The notes: generated by a model from the letters alone, not told the origin. Shown: positions 17,389 through 26,560, numbered from the stretch's first letter. The stretch is DNA of 64,000 bases from FEN-299 sp963727765 (GCA_963727765.1 CAVSGZ010000007.1:124001-188000), one strand, 5' to 3'. Program-made: numbers and translations.

Positions 17389-17418
17389 GGGCCGGCGAGG
17401 AGTACTCCCCGCCGGCCC
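17389..17418. terminator. Bidirectional terminator hairpin
   Basis: GGGCCGGCG (17389-17397) pairs perfectly with CGCCGGCCC (17410-17418), with further pairing inside. It lies between the convergent VWFA and OPT genes. A short TT follows on the plus strand and GTTGT on the minus strand, so it could serve both. Confidence 0.6.
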
Positions 17419-17419
17419 C

Positions 17420-17447
17420 TTGAGCCTTGAGCCTCTTGGCTTGAGCC
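17420..17447. repeat. TTGAGCC heptamer tandem array
   Basis: Units TTGAGCC, TTGAGCC, TCTTGGC and TTGAGCC sit in exact 7-nt register. They lie in the convergent intergenic region just after the terminator hairpin. Confidence 0.65.
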
Positions 17448-17450
17448 CTG

Positions 17451-17499
17451 CCCGCCTTCGCGCGAAGCGCTTCGGCGGGTCCGCCATAGCCTTGGCGGA
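17451..17499. repeat. Two-hairpin intergenic repeat
   Basis: CCCGCC (17451-17456) faces GGCGGG (17474-17479) around a palindromic TTCGCGCGAAGCGCTTC core. This is followed at once by TCCGCC (17480-17485) facing GGCGGA (17494-17499). The paired-hairpin design resembles dispersed palindromic elements of high-GC soil bacteria. Only this copy was noticed in the window. Confidence 0.5.
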
Positions 17500-17515
17500 G
17501 GCGGAAGCCCTGAGC

Positions 17516-19600
17516 CTACATTACCGCCACCGGCGGCGCGGGTTCGTCGGCGGCGCCCGCCTTCCGCAACGGCACCGCGACCAGGTACCACACCAGGAAC
17601 GCCAGCACCGGGATGGCCATCCATGGGGCGTAGGTGTCGAACCCCGAGACGGACCAGAACTGGTGTCCGGAGCGGAAGCCGACCACGGCCGCGATGAACA
17701 GGCCGATGAGCGCTTCACCGGCAATCAGCCCCGACGCGGCCAGCACTCCTGCGTTCTCGACTCGCGCCTTCTGGGCCGCGTTGTATCCGCGCTTGTCTCG
17801 GAACTTGTCCACCATGCCGCGCACCATGCCGCCGACGAAGATGGCCGCCGTCGTCTCGAGCGGCAGATACATGCCGACCGAAAAGAGCATGGGGCTCCTG
17901 ACCTTGATCAGGATGAACGAGATCCCCATCACGATCCCGACCAGGACGAGCGGCCACGCCATTTCTCCGCCGACGATGCCGTTGGAGAGGGCCGCCATCA
18001 GCCCGGCCTGCGGCGCCGGGTAGGTTTTGCCGCCGAAGCCGCCGAGCAGCGGGCCGAACTGCGCCACGTCGGAGGTGTGCATCAGGTAGAGCGGGAAGAA
18101 CATCACCGCGCCGGCGCAGATGACGCCCATGACGTCGCCCACCTGCATCTTCCACGGCGTGCCGCCCAGGATGTGGCCGACCTTGAGATCCTGCAGCATC
18201 TCGCCTGCCACGGCCGACGAGACGCAGCCGATGGCCGCGACCGCCAGCACCGCGAGCACGCCCTCTTCCCCCTTCGCGCCGACGATGACCATCGTCAGGG
18301 CGGCGACGACGACGGTGGCCAGCGTCAGGCCCGACAGCGGGTTGTTCGACGACCCGATCATCCCGACGAGGTTGCCGGAGACCGCGGCGAAGAAGAACCC
18401 GGTGATGAACATGACGATCGCTGCGACGCACGCCGCCAGCAGCGACTGCGTGAAGTAGAAGTACAGCGTCACCATCAGGGCCACGATGACCGCGACGACG
18501 AGGCCGACGATGCGCAGCGACAGGTCCTGCTGCGTCCGCCGCGTCGCCGCCTGGACCGCCGCCGTCTTCTTCACGTCCGCGATGCCGCGCTTGACGCCGA
18601 GGATCAGGTTCTTCCTCATCTTGAAGAGCGTGTAGCAGGCCCCGACGAGCATGCCGCCCACGGCGATCGGCCGCACGATGAACCGGTACAGATGCGCGAC
18701 GATGCCCGCCCACGCCGCGGCTTCGTTGCCGTTGTTCAGCGCCATGTACTGATCGATGAGCGTGGGTCCCACGAAGTAGACGAGCAGCGGAACGAACAGC
18801 CCCCACGCCAGAAGTCCGCCGGCGAAGTTCAGTGCGCCCAGCTCGGGCCCGATGATGTAGCCGACGCCCAGGTAGGCGGGCGTGACGGCCGGGGCCGAGA
18901 AACTGGTGATGCCGCCGGTGGGCACCTTGACGGACCCGCCGGTGAGGCCCAACCTGACGAAGCTCTGCTTGAGCGTGCCGACGCGGACCGTGAAGTCGTT
19001 CGACGAGCGGAAGATCCCAAACCCGTCCAGCAGCTTGACGACCGCGCCGACGCCCATCGCGCGGAACAGTTGCAGCGCCGCGTCGGCCCCCTTCTGGCCC
19101 GCCTTGTGAATCTCGCTGGCGGCCACCGATTCGGGGAAGGGAAGCCCCGGGTCCTCGACCATGACGCGCCGGAGGATCGTGACGAACATGATCCCCAGGA
19201 TCCCGCCGAGAATCATCAGGCAGGAGGCCAGGATGTACTCCTGGAACATGTGCGCCGAGTCGAACTTCCACAACTTCAGGATGACGAACGCCGGGATGGT
19301 GAAGATGGCGCCTGCGGCGACCGATTCACCGATCGACCCGACGGTTCGGGCGAAATTCTCTTCGAGCACGCTGCCCTTGAAGAGCCTCAGCACGGCCATC
19401 CCGATGACGGCCGCCGGGTAAGTGGCGGCGATCGTCATGCCGGCCCGGAGGCCGAGGTAGGCGTTGGCCGCGCCGAGCACGACACACATGACGAGACCGA
19501 GGACGAGCGCGCGGAACGTGAACTCGTTCATCGTCGTGTCGTCAGGCACGAGCGGCTGGAACCCGGTCTTCTGCTGCTGGTCGGAAGGTGTCTGGTTCAT
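17516..19600 (-). CDS. OPT family oligopeptide transporter
   Basis: This is a polytopic inner-membrane protein of about 694 residues with roughly 15 hydrophobic helices. Family-typical segments include TFRALVLGLVMCVVLGAANA, YLGLRAGMTIAATYPAAVIG and the C-terminal region AGLIAGEALIGLFIAAVVG (read as ASGLIAGEALIGL). OPT proteins import small peptides or metal-siderophore complexes using the proton gradient. An ATG at 19618 is also in frame; the ATG at 19600 is preferred because the protein then starts MNQTPSDQQQKTGFQPLVPD. Neither has a clear Shine-Dalgarno. It is divergent from rex and convergent with the VWFA gene. Confidence 0.9.
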   Translation of the reverse strand: MNQTPSDQQQKTGFQPLVPDDTTMNEFTFRALVLGLVMCVVLGAANAYLGLRAGMTIAATYPAAVIGMAVLRLFKGSVLEENFARTVGSIGESVAAGAIFTIPAFVILKLWKFDSAHMFQEYILASCLMILGGILGIMFVTILRRVMVEDPGLPFPESVAASEIHKAGQKGADAALQLFRAMGVGAVVKLLDGFGIFRSSNDFTVRVGTLKQSFVRLGLTGGSVKVPTGGITSFSAPAVTPAYLGVGYIIGPELGALNFAGGLLAWGLFVPLLVYFVGPTLIDQYMALNNGNEAAAWAGIVAHLYRFIVRPIAVGGMLVGACYTLFKMRKNLILGVKRGIADVKKTAAVQAATRRTQQDLSLRIVGLVVAVIVALMVTLYFYFTQSLLAACVAAIVMFITGFFFAAVSGNLVGMIGSSNNPLSGLTLATVVVAALTMVIVGAKGEEGVLAVLAVAAIGCVSSAVAGEMLQDLKVGHILGGTPWKMQVGDVMGVICAGAVMFFPLYLMHTSDVAQFGPLLGGFGGKTYPAPQAGLMAALSNGIVGGEMAWPLVLVGIVMGISFILIKVRSPMLFSVGMYLPLETTAAIFVGGMVRGMVDKFRDKRGYNAAQKARVENAGVLAASGLIAGEALIGLFIAAVVGFRSGHQFWSVSGFDTYAPWMAIPVLAFLVWYLVAVPLRKAGAADEPAPPVAVM

Positions 19601-19650
19601 GAGGGCGCATCTTAGCATGCGGCCGGACGATTTGGGCCAGCGCCTTCTCC

Positions 19651-19680
19651 TTGACCGCGGGGGAACGGGTTCCGTAGAAT
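19651..19680 (+). promoter_or_regulatory. Sigma-70-type promoter of rex
   Basis: TTGACC (19651-19656) and TAGAAT (19675-19680) are 18 bp apart. Transcription would begin near 19687, only about 6 nt before the GTG start at 19693, so the transcript may be nearly leaderless. No Rex operator (TTGTGAA-like inverted repeat) is seen here. Confidence 0.6.
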
Positions 19681-19692
19681 CACGTCAAACCG

Positions 19693-20364
19693 GTGAAACC
19701 GCTTAACAGGAATAGTCCGGGCGCCGAGCAGGCGTCGGAACTGACGACCAACCGCCTGTCCATCTACCTGCGCTGCCTCGACCATTTGTCGACGGCGGGC
19801 GTGCGGACGGTGTCGTCGCACTCGATGGCGTCCCAGTTCGGCCTCAACGCCGCGCAGATCCGCAAGGACCTCGCGTGGTTCGGCGAGTTCGGCGTCCGCG
19901 GCGTCGGCTATTCGGTCGACGGCCTCGCGGCCCACCTCCGCCAGATCCTCGGTCTCGGCGACCCGATCCGCGTGGCGGTGGTCGGGGCGGGCAACCTGGG
20001 GCAGGCGCTCGCGGACTATCCGGGCTTTCCGCGCGACGGCTTCGTGCCCGTCGCGCTCTTCGACCGGGCGACCAGCAAGGTCGGCGCGCGGTCGAGAGGC
20101 GGCGTCCCGATCTACCACGTCAAGCGACTTCCGGCGATCGTCCGCAAGGAGGGGATCCGCATCGCGATGATCGCGGTCCCGGCGCCGGCCGTGCAGCAGG
20201 TGGCGAACGCCGTGGTCGCCGCCGGTCTGCGCGCGATCCTCAACTTCACGCCCGGGACGATCACCGTGCCGCACGGCGTCAAGGTGAAGCACGTCGACCT
20301 CACGGTCTCGCTCGAAGGGCTCGCCTATCACCTGGCGAATACCGTTCATGCCAAAACCAACTAA
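19693..20364 (+). CDS. rex: Redox-sensing transcriptional repressor Rex
   Basis: Rex binds DNA when the NADH/NAD+ ratio is low and leaves it when NADH rises. This 223-residue protein has the winged-helix N-terminus (TTNRLSIYLRCLDHL, SSHSMASQFGLNAAQIRKDLAWFGEFGVRGVGY) and the Rossmann NADH domain with VAVVGAGNLGQAL. The C-terminal helix LEGLAYHLANT is the usual domain-swapped helix. Start GTG at 19693. Its last 17 bases overlap moaC, so the two are translationally coupled. Confidence 0.95.
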   Translation: MKPLNRNSPGAEQASELTTNRLSIYLRCLDHLSTAGVRTVSSHSMASQFGLNAAQIRKDLAWFGEFGVRGVGYSVDGLAAHLRQILGLGDPIRVAVVGAGNLGQALADYPGFPRDGFVPVALFDRATSKVGARSRGGVPIYHVKRLPAIVRKEGIRIAMIAVPAPAVQQVANAVVAAGLRAILNFTPGTITVPHGVKVKHVDLTVSLEGLAYHLANTVHAKTN

Positions 20365-20842
20365 GAAGACCGTGGCCCGCCTGTCTCACGTGGACGGCAC
20401 GGGGCGGGTCCGGATGGTCGATGTCAGCCGCAAGGCTGTTACCGCACGCGAAGCGGTCGCCCGGGGGCACATCGCGATGTCGCCGGCCGCGATCGACGCC
20501 ATCCGCACGGGCCGCGTCGCCAAGGGCGATCCGCTCCAGGCCGCGCGCCTGGCGGGCATCATGGGGGCCAAGCGGACCGCCGACCTCGTGCCGCTCTGCC
20601 ACCCGCTGCCGCTCACGCACGTCGACGTCGAGCTCGTCGCCACCTCAGACGGCTACGACATCGAGGCGCGCGCCCGCACGACCGCCCAGACGGGCGTCGA
20701 GATGGAGGCCTTGACGGCCGTCTCGGTGGCGGCGCTGACCGTCTACGACATGCTCAAGGCGGTCGACAAGACGATGGTCATCGGGGGGATCCGGCTGATG
20801 GAGAAGCGGGGCGGGCGTTCGGGGGAATGGCGGCGGGAATGA
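20348..20842 (+). CDS. moaC: Cyclic pyranopterin monophosphate synthase
   Basis: MoaC converts 3',8-cyclo-7,8-dihydro-GTP to cyclic pyranopterin monophosphate in molybdenum cofactor synthesis. This 164-residue protein has the family signatures AARLAGIMGAKRTADLVPLC, HPLPLTHVDVE and GVEMEALTAVSVAALTVYDM followed by LKAVDKTMVI. It overlaps rex at its start and the hydroxyacid dehydrogenase at its end (16 bp). No other molybdenum cofactor gene is in the window. Confidence 0.95.
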   Translation: MPKPTKKTVARLSHVDGTGRVRMVDVSRKAVTAREAVARGHIAMSPAAIDAIRTGRVAKGDPLQAARLAGIMGAKRTADLVPLCHPLPLTHVDVELVATSDGYDIEARARTTAQTGVEMEALTAVSVAALTVYDMLKAVDKTMVIGGIRLMEKRGGRSGEWRRE

Positions 20843-21810
20843 AGGTCGTCACGTCGGTCTACTCGGATCCCACCTGGACGATCCCGCTCGTCGAGGTCGA
20901 GAAACTTCAACGCGCGTTTCCGCACCTCCGGATCGTCGATGCGCCGTCCCGGGAGGCACGCCTTTGTGAGCTGCCCGACGCGGACGTGGCGTTCTTATCG
21001 CAGCTCAAGCCCGACGAGTTCGCCGTCGCCTCGCGCCTTCGCTGGATTCAGAGCCCGGCGGCCGGCGTGGCCAGCCTGTTGTTCCCCGAACTTCGCGAGA
21101 GCGGAGTGGTCCTCACCAACTCGCGCGGCATCCACGGCGACGCGATGGCCGAGCACGTCATCGGCCTGGCGATCGTGCTCTTCCGCCAGATTCACACCGC
21201 GGTGCGGTACCAGGTCTCGCACGAGTGGAAGAAGCCGCCACAGTCCGCCTGCCGGATGCTCCGCGGTCACGTGATGGGTGTCGTCGGCCTGGGGGCGATT
21301 GGCACGGCGGTCGCCGAACGGGCGGCGGCCCTCGGCATGGACGTGATCGCCGTTCGGCGACGGGTGGACCAGCCGCGCCCGACCTGTGTGTCCGCCACCT
21401 ACCCGCCGACGGAACTGGGCGCCGTCCTGGGCCGATCGGATGTGGTCGTCGTGACGGCGCCGCTGACCGGCGACACCCGGGGACTCATCGGCGGCGCCGA
21501 ACTGCGGCAGATGCGGCCGCAAGCCGTCCTCATCAACGTCTCGCGGGGCAAGCTCGTGCGGGAAGAGGAACTGGCGGCCGAACTCGCGCGGGGCACGATC
21601 GGCGGCGCCGCGCTCGACGTGTTCGAGCACGAGCCGCTGTCGGCGGACAGCCCGCTGTGGGACCTGCCGAACCTGGTTATCACGCCCCACACGTCGGCGT
21701 TCCGGGAGGACTACTGGACGCTGGCGGTGGACCTGTTCGCGTCCAACCTCCGCCGCTTCGAGCGGGGCGAAGCGCTGGCGAATGTCGTGGACAAGCACAT
21801 CGGTTACTGA
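20827..21810 (+). CDS. D-2-hydroxyacid dehydrogenase (NAD-dependent)
   Basis: This 327-residue protein has the two-domain fold of the family. The cofactor loop is VVGLGAIGTAVAERA, the catalytic arginine lies in INVSRGKLV, glutamate in ALDVFEHEPL and histidine in VITPHTSAF. Like glyoxylate/hydroxypyruvate reductases it shows LRWIQSPAAGV before the NAD domain. The ATG at 20827 overlaps moaC; a second ATG at 20839 is possible. It is the last gene of the coupled rex-moaC unit, so control by redox state is plausible. Substrate unknown. Confidence 0.88.
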   Translation: MAAGMKVVTSVYSDPTWTIPLVEVEKLQRAFPHLRIVDAPSREARLCELPDADVAFLSQLKPDEFAVASRLRWIQSPAAGVASLLFPELRESGVVLTNSRGIHGDAMAEHVIGLAIVLFRQIHTAVRYQVSHEWKKPPQSACRMLRGHVMGVVGLGAIGTAVAERAAALGMDVIAVRRRVDQPRPTCVSATYPPTELGAVLGRSDVVVVTAPLTGDTRGLIGGAELRQMRPQAVLINVSRGKLVREEELAAELARGTIGGAALDVFEHEPLSADSPLWDLPNLVITPHTSAFREDYWTLAVDLFASNLRRFERGEALANVVDKHIGY

Positions 21811-21819
21811 TTTCTCATT

Positions 21820-21847
21820 TTGGGTTCGCCCGTCTTTTGAGTAGAAT
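21820..21847 (+). promoter_or_regulatory. Weak promoter candidate before the acyl-CoA synthetase
   Basis: TTGGGT (21820-21825) and TAGAAT (21842-21847) are 16 bp apart in a short AT-rich gap. The GTG start follows 10 bp later, so a transcript from here would have almost no leader. Confidence 0.35.
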
Positions 21848-21857
21848 TCGCAATCCT

Positions 21858-23663
21858 GTGGAGACCAACCACCCGTTCACCCTGGCCGACCTGACATTCC
21901 GCTGCCTGGACCTGTTCTCCAAGGCCGATGTGCTGTGCCACTGCGACGAGCGCGGAGGCGACGCCCGTTCGACCGCACAGCTGTTTGAAGAGACCCGCGC
22001 GCTCAGCCTGGGCCTGCGCGCCATCGGCCTCGAGACCGGCGACCGCGTGGCCCTCATCAGCGACAGCCGGCCCGAATGGGTGATCAGCGATCTGGCCGTT
22101 CTGGCGGCCGGCGCGGTCACCGTGCCCGTTTATCCGACGCTGTCCTCGCCGCAGGCCTGGTTCATCCTGGCCGAGAGCGGGGCGCGCATCGCCGTCGTCG
22201 CCAACGCGTCGCAGGTGGACAAGATCAACGAGGCCGTGCCGGACGCCTACGAGCTCGAGACGATCGTCGTCATGGATGGCGATGCGAAAGGCGGCCGGTT
22301 CCGGGTGCTGACGTTCGGCGAGGTGATCGACCGCGGCAGAGCCGCGCTCGAGGCCGATCCCGCGGCGGCCGACCGGTACCGCGAAGCGGCCGCGGCCGTC
22401 CAACCGGAATCGCTCGCGACCATCGTCTACACGTCCGGGACGACGGGGGACCCGAAGGGGGTCATGCTGACCCACCGGAACATCGTCTCCAACGTGCTGG
22501 CGACGCAGGGGTGGCTCGGCCTCGACCCGAGCGATCGGATCCTGTCGTTCCTGCCCCTCAGCCACGTGTTCGAGCGCGTGGTGCTCTTCCGCTGCCTGTA
22601 CGACGGGGTGAGCATCTACTTCGCCGAGAGCATGGCCAGTGTGGCCCGCGACCTGCTGCGCGTGCGGCCCACGATCATGACAGGCGTGCCCCGGGCGTGG
22701 GAGAAGTTCTACCAGGCGATCCAGGACGGCCTCAAGGCGCTCGGCGGTCCGCGAAAGAAGCTGGCCGACTGGGGCATCGGCGTCGGGTACGACTACGCGA
22801 AGCTGTGGCTGTCCGGCGGGAGGATCCCCGTATCGCTGCGCCTCAAGCGCGCGGTTGCCGACCGCCTGGTGTTCGCCAAGATCAGGCAGCGCGTCGGGGG
22901 ACGGATTCGCTTCTTGGTGTCAGGCAGCGCGCCGCTGTCCGCCAAGGTCGGCGAGTTCTTCTTCGCCATCAACCTGCCGATTCTCGAGGCCTACGGGCTG
23001 ACGGAGAGCTCGCCGGGGATCTCGGGCAATCCGATCGAGGCGCCCCGCCTCGGCACGGTCGGCAAGCCGCTGCCCGGCGTCGAGGTGCGCATCGCGGCCG
23101 ACGGCGAGATCCTGGTCCGCGGCCCGAACGTCATGCAGGGGTACTACAAGCGGAAAGAGGCCACCGAGGAGACGCTGGCGGGCGGATGGCTCCATACCGG
23201 CGACATCGGGGAGGTCAGCGCCGACGGCTACCTCGCGATCACCGACCGCAAGAAGGACCTGATCGTAACCTCGGGCGGGAAGAAGATCGCGCCGCAGCCG
23301 CTGGAGAACCTGCTCAAGGCCGATCCGCTCATCTCGGAAGCCGTGCTCATCGGCGAGCAGCGGAGATTCCCCGCGGCGCTGCTGGTTCCCGATTTTGCCA
23401 GGCTCGAGGCGCGCTTCGCGGCCATGAAGCTGCGCGCCGCGTCGCGCGAGGAGCTGGTGCGCCATCCCGAGGTGCTGCGGCTCTACCAGGAGGTCCTCGA
23501 TCGGCTGAACGGGAGCCTGGCGCAGTTCGAGCGCGTCAAGCGGTTCGCGCTGCTGCCGTCCGAGTTCACGATGGAGCGCGGGGAGCTGACGCCGACGATG
23601 AAGGTGCGCCGCCAGGTGGTGGAGCAGCGCTGGCGACCGCTGATTGAGACGATATACGGGTAA
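21858..23663 (+). CDS. Long-chain acyl-CoA synthetase (AMP-forming)
   Basis: Activates fatty acids to acyl-CoA through an acyl-adenylate. This 601-residue protein has the AMP-binding P-loop YTSGTTGDPKGVMLTH near residue 190, LPLSHVFERV, the EAYGLTESSPGIS motif, GWLHTGDIGEVSADGYL and the A10-type DRKKDLIVTSGGKKIAPQ lysine region. The start GTG at 21858 is chosen because the frame stays open far upstream through the dehydrogenase gene and homology begins at HPFTLADLTFRCLD. It ends 12 bp before the palindromic repeat at 23676. Confidence 0.92.
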   Translation: METNHPFTLADLTFRCLDLFSKADVLCHCDERGGDARSTAQLFEETRALSLGLRAIGLETGDRVALISDSRPEWVISDLAVLAAGAVTVPVYPTLSSPQAWFILAESGARIAVVANASQVDKINEAVPDAYELETIVVMDGDAKGGRFRVLTFGEVIDRGRAALEADPAAADRYREAAAAVQPESLATIVYTSGTTGDPKGVMLTHRNIVSNVLATQGWLGLDPSDRILSFLPLSHVFERVVLFRCLYDGVSIYFAESMASVARDLLRVRPTIMTGVPRAWEKFYQAIQDGLKALGGPRKKLADWGIGVGYDYAKLWLSGGRIPVSLRLKRAVADRLVFAKIRQRVGGRIRFLVSGSAPLSAKVGEFFFAINLPILEAYGLTESSPGISGNPIEAPRLGTVGKPLPGVEVRIAADGEILVRGPNVMQGYYKRKEATEETLAGGWLHTGDIGEVSADGYLAITDRKKDLIVTSGGKKIAPQPLENLLKADPLISEAVLIGEQRRFPAALLVPDFARLEARFAAMKLRAASREELVRHPEVLRLYQEVLDRLNGSLAQFERVKRFALLPSEFTMERGELTPTMKVRRQVVEQRWRPLIETIYG

Positions 23664-23675
23664 GATCCGTATCAG

Positions 23676-23703
23676 ATAGCGCAGGGCTTCAGCCCTGCGC
23701 TAT
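23676..23703. repeat. Perfect 28-bp palindromic repeat
   Basis: ATAGCGCAGGGCT (23676-23688) and AGCCCTGCGCTAT (23691-23703) flank the dinucleotide TC. It lies between the convergent acyl-CoA synthetase and lepB genes and is the same element found twice inside the GH38 gene at 4140-4209. It could also stop transcription from both sides. Confidence 0.9.
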
Positions 23704-23705
23704 AC

Positions 23706-24353
23706 CTACTGAAAGACCCTCGCCTCCGGTATCGGCCACCACCTCACCTGGACCTTGCCGATGATGTACTTCTTCGGCACCATGCCCCAGTGACGGCTGT
23801 CGGAACTGTTGTTCCGGTGGTCGCCCATGACGAAGTAATACCCCTCCGGAATCACCAGCGGGCCGTAGTCGTCATGACTTCGGAACTCGCTCGGCACGTA
23901 GTCGTCCTTGAGCGGCACGTCGTTCACGTAGACATGACCGTCGACGATGCGCACCATGTCGCCTTCCTCGGCGATCACGCGCTTGACGAACGACTTGTCT
24001 GGGTTGACGGGGTAGTAGAGCATCACGATGTCGCCCTTGCGGGGCGAGCTGAGCCGGTAGATCAGCTTGTTGACGATCAGTCGGTCCTGGTCTTCGAGCG
24101 TCGGGGCCATGCTCATGCCCTCGACCCTCGCCACCTGGAAGCCAAAGGTGACGATGAGGACCGCGTAGACGGCGGCCGAGGCGACGGTCCTGATCCAGGC
24201 CCAAAGCTCGTCGCGGAACCGGGTGAAGGCAGTGCTGGTGGGGCCGGCCGGGCGAACCGGCGCTGCCGCCGGGCGGCTCGCGGTCTTCGCCGCGGGGTCG
24301 GCGCCGAGGTGGTCGTCTGCCGCCGCCGTCCAGGGCAGCCAGGGCTCCGGCAT
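23706..24353 (-). CDS. lepB: Signal peptidase I
   Basis: Cleaves signal peptides from exported preproteins at the outer face of the inner membrane. This 215-residue protein has one N-terminal membrane helix (about residues 55-72), the catalytic serine Ser81 in VEGMSMAPTL, the catalytic lysine Lys124 in SFVKRVIAEEGD, and the box E segment YYFVMGDHRNNSSDSRHWG. A proline/alanine-rich cytoplasmic leader of about 45 residues precedes the helix. The ATG at 24353 is chosen although the frame continues upstream through the response-regulator gene. It lies 14 bp downstream of that gene. Confidence 0.93.
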   Translation of the reverse strand: MPEPWLPWTAAADDHLGADPAAKTASRPAAAPVRPAGPTSTAFTRFRDELWAWIRTVASAAVYAVLIVTFGFQVARVEGMSMAPTLEDQDRLIVNKLIYRLSSPRKGDIVMLYYPVNPDKSFVKRVIAEEGDMVRIVDGHVYVNDVPLKDDYVPSEFRSHDDYGPLVIPEGYYFVMGDHRNNSSDSRHWGMVPKKYIIGKVQVRWWPIPEARVFQ

Positions 24354-24367
24354 GACGGGGCTCGCCG

Positions 24368-25138
24368 CTACAGCTTCAGGTAATCCCGGAGGCGTTTGGT
24401 CTGCGACCGGCTGACCGGAATCTCCGTGTTCTTCGCGTCCTTCATCCTGAGGATGTAATTCCTGCTGAACCAGGGGACTATCTCCTTGATCTTGTTGATG
24501 TTCACCAGATGCGAGCGGTGCACCCGCCAGAAGACGGCAGGGTCCAGCGTCGCCTGCAGCTCGTCGAGCGTCCGACAGCTGGACGTCCCGGCAACCTGCC
24601 CCGTGACTATGGATATCGTATCTCCATTCAGGGACGCATAGATAACATCGTCGGTCTGGACCAGCAGGAACCGTTCGCCGACCTTGACCGCGATCTGGCC
24701 CCGACGCGGCTGACGGTCGCCAATCAGCCTCACGATCTTGTCGAGGTGTTCGTTCAGCGGTTCCTCGGCCTCGATCCGCCTTCGGACCCTCTGGAGCGCC
24801 TGCTCGAGCCGCGCTGGTTCGACCGGCTTCAGCAGGTAATCGACCGCGTTGACCTCGAACGCCTCGACCGCGTGCTGGTCGAAGGCCGTCACGAAGACCA
24901 CTTGGCTCTCCAGCTCGTCGGCGACAATGCGCCGGGCCACGTCGAAGCCGTCGAGGCCGGGCATCTGGATGTCGAGGAAAACGACGTCCGGCCGGAGCCG
25001 CTTGATCTGCTCGAGCGCCTCGAGGCCGTTCTCCGCCTGGCCGGCCACGCTGACCCCTTCGACCTGCCCGAGCTGGAAGCACAGTTCGTCTCGCGCCAGC
25101 CGCTCGTCGTCGACCACCAGTGCTCGAAGTTCCATCAT
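24368..25138 (-). CDS. LytTR-family response regulator
   Basis: This 256-residue protein has a CheY-like receiver with phosphoacceptor Asp56 (VVFLDIQMPGLDGFD), acidic pocket VVDDE at residues 8-12 and the KP lysine in YLLKPVEPARL. A LytTR DNA-binding domain follows (YASLNGDTISIVTG, FWRVHRSHLVNINKIKEI). It lies 49 bp downstream of the LytS-like kinase gene and forms a two-component pair with it. Targets are not evident. ATGs at 25138 and 25135 are both possible. Confidence 0.92.
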   Translation of the reverse strand: MMELRALVVDDERLARDELCFQLGQVEGVSVAGQAENGLEALEQIKRLRPDVVFLDIQMPGLDGFDVARRIVADELESQVVFVTAFDQHAVEAFEVNAVDYLLKPVEPARLEQALQRVRRRIEAEEPLNEHLDKIVRLIGDRQPRRGQIAVKVGERFLLVQTDDVIYASLNGDTISIVTGQVAGTSSCRTLDELQATLDPAVFWRVHRSHLVNINKIKEIVPWFSRNYILRMKDAKNTEIPVSRSQTKRLRDYLKL

Positions 25139-25187
25139 CAGTTCCTTGGCGCTCCGCCCTCCGGGGCGTCTCAGCGGCCCGCCGTGA

Positions 25188-26531
25188 TCACGCGCTGGCG
25201 CCGTCGGAGGCGGCGTGCAGCGGGATCTCGAACCGGGCGCACGTTCCCGCGTCCGTGCCGCTCGTCAGCTTGAGTTGGTAATTGGCGCCGTAGGTCACGC
25301 TCAGCCGCTCGTTCACGTTGCTCAGGCCGATGCCGGCCGTCAGCGCGTTCCGCAGCTGCTCCTCGGTCATGCCGAAGCCGTCGTCGGCCACCTCGATGAC
25401 CAGGTGGGCGCGGTCCCTGAAACTCCGCAGCGTGATCGTCCCGCCGCCCAGCTTGGCCGTCAGGCCGTGCTTGATCGAGTTCTCGATGAGCGGCTGGAGG
25501 ATCATCGACGGCACCTTCAGGTCGAGGGTGTCGGGGCTGACCTGTTTGTCGACCCGGAGCTGCGGCCCGAAGCGGACGAGCTCGATGTCGAGGTACTGGT
25601 CGATCGACTGCAGCTCCTCGCGCAGCGTCACGAACTGGTCGCGGCTCTTGAGCCGCTGGCGCAGGAGGTTCGACAGCTTGCCGACCAGCATCCGCGCCGT
25701 CTCGGGCTTGGTCCGGATCAGCGAGGAGATCGAGTTCAGAGTGTTGAACAGGAAGTGCGGGTTGATCTGGCTCGACAGCGCCTCGATGCGGGCCGCCATC
25801 AGCAGCTTCTCCTGCTCGAGCAGCTGGTGCTCGATCCGGGCGCTGTTCCAGATCTTGATCGGGATGGCGATGGCGAGGATGGTGGAGACGATGAGCAGCA
25901 GCGCCATCCAGGCGCTCGCGGCGTGGAGGTAGAAGAGCCGGCTCGCGCCGAAGCGGTGGCCGAGCGTCATGCGGATCCCCTCCATGACGATCGGAGCCAT
26001 CACCAGGACCAACTGCCAGTCGATCTGCAGCGTGCGCACCGAATGCCACACGCGGCGGTGGAGGGTGGTGAACACGAAGGGCGAGAAATGCCAGATGTCC
26101 GGCTTCGGGCACAGCTCGCGAAGCCCGCCGCCCGCGAAGCCGCAGCCCACGGCGAAGGGCAGGGCGCCGAATTCGTGGGCGAACATGGGCGGGAGGCCGC
26201 ACAGGGCGCCGACCAGCGCCCCGGCATACGGGCCGGCGATGAGGCCGGCCAGGAACGTCGACTCGAGCGTGAGGTCACCGGCCTTGTAGCCGAGCAGCAG
26301 CCGCGCCACCACGCCTGCGCAGCTCGGAATGCCGAGCGCGAGGGCGAAGACCAGGCGGTCGGGCCACGCCCGCCGTTCGGTCAGGAGGATCGCGCGGAAC
26401 CGGTGGTAGCGGACCAGCATGATCGCCAGCGCCGCGATGACCGCCAGCTTGACGACGAGCGTCGTCATCAGGATCTGCTGATCGGTGAGGCCGAGAGGCT
26501 CTGGTGGCACCGGATAGGTAGCTTGCGTCAC
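25188..26531 (-). CDS. LytS-like sensor histidine kinase
   Basis: This protein of about 447 residues has a membrane sensor of the 5TMR-LYT type (about residues 15-225, including LAGLIAGPYAGALVGALCGL). A HisKA_7TM-like phosphorylation segment follows with the histidine in ALSSQINPHFLFNTLNSISS. The HATPase domain has MILQPLIENSIKHGL and ADDGFGM. The kinase partner is the LytTR regulator downstream. The GTG at 26531 is preferred; a TTG at 26549 is in frame further upstream. It is divergent from nuoI. Confidence 0.88.
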   Translation of the reverse strand: MTQATYPVPPEPLGLTDQQILMTTLVVKLAVIAALAIMLVRYHRFRAILLTERRAWPDRLVFALALGIPSCAGVVARLLLGYKAGDLTLESTFLAGLIAGPYAGALVGALCGLPPMFAHEFGALPFAVGCGFAGGGLRELCPKPDIWHFSPFVFTTLHRRVWHSVRTLQIDWQLVLVMAPIVMEGIRMTLGHRFGASRLFYLHAASAWMALLLIVSTILAIAIPIKIWNSARIEHQLLEQEKLLMAARIEALSSQINPHFLFNTLNSISSLIRTKPETARMLVGKLSNLLRQRLKSRDQFVTLREELQSIDQYLDIELVRFGPQLRVDKQVSPDTLDLKVPSMILQPLIENSIKHGLTAKLGGGTITLRSFRDRAHLVIEVADDGFGMTEEQLRNALTAGIGLSNVNERLSVTYGANYQLKLTSGTDAGTCARFEIPLHAASDGASA

Positions 26532-26560
26532 GGCTCGGACGCGTGTCAAATGACCGCGCC

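Noticed and set aside
17420..19615. A 731-codon open frame on the plus strand opposite the OPT transporter
   Set aside because: It is antisense to a clear transporter, has charged low-complexity composition without domains, and is explained by high GC at third codon positions keeping the opposite strand open.
23706..25082. Long N-terminal extension of signal peptidase I
   Set aside because: The extension is an out-of-frame reading of the response regulator gene; the ATG at 24353 gives a normal enzyme.
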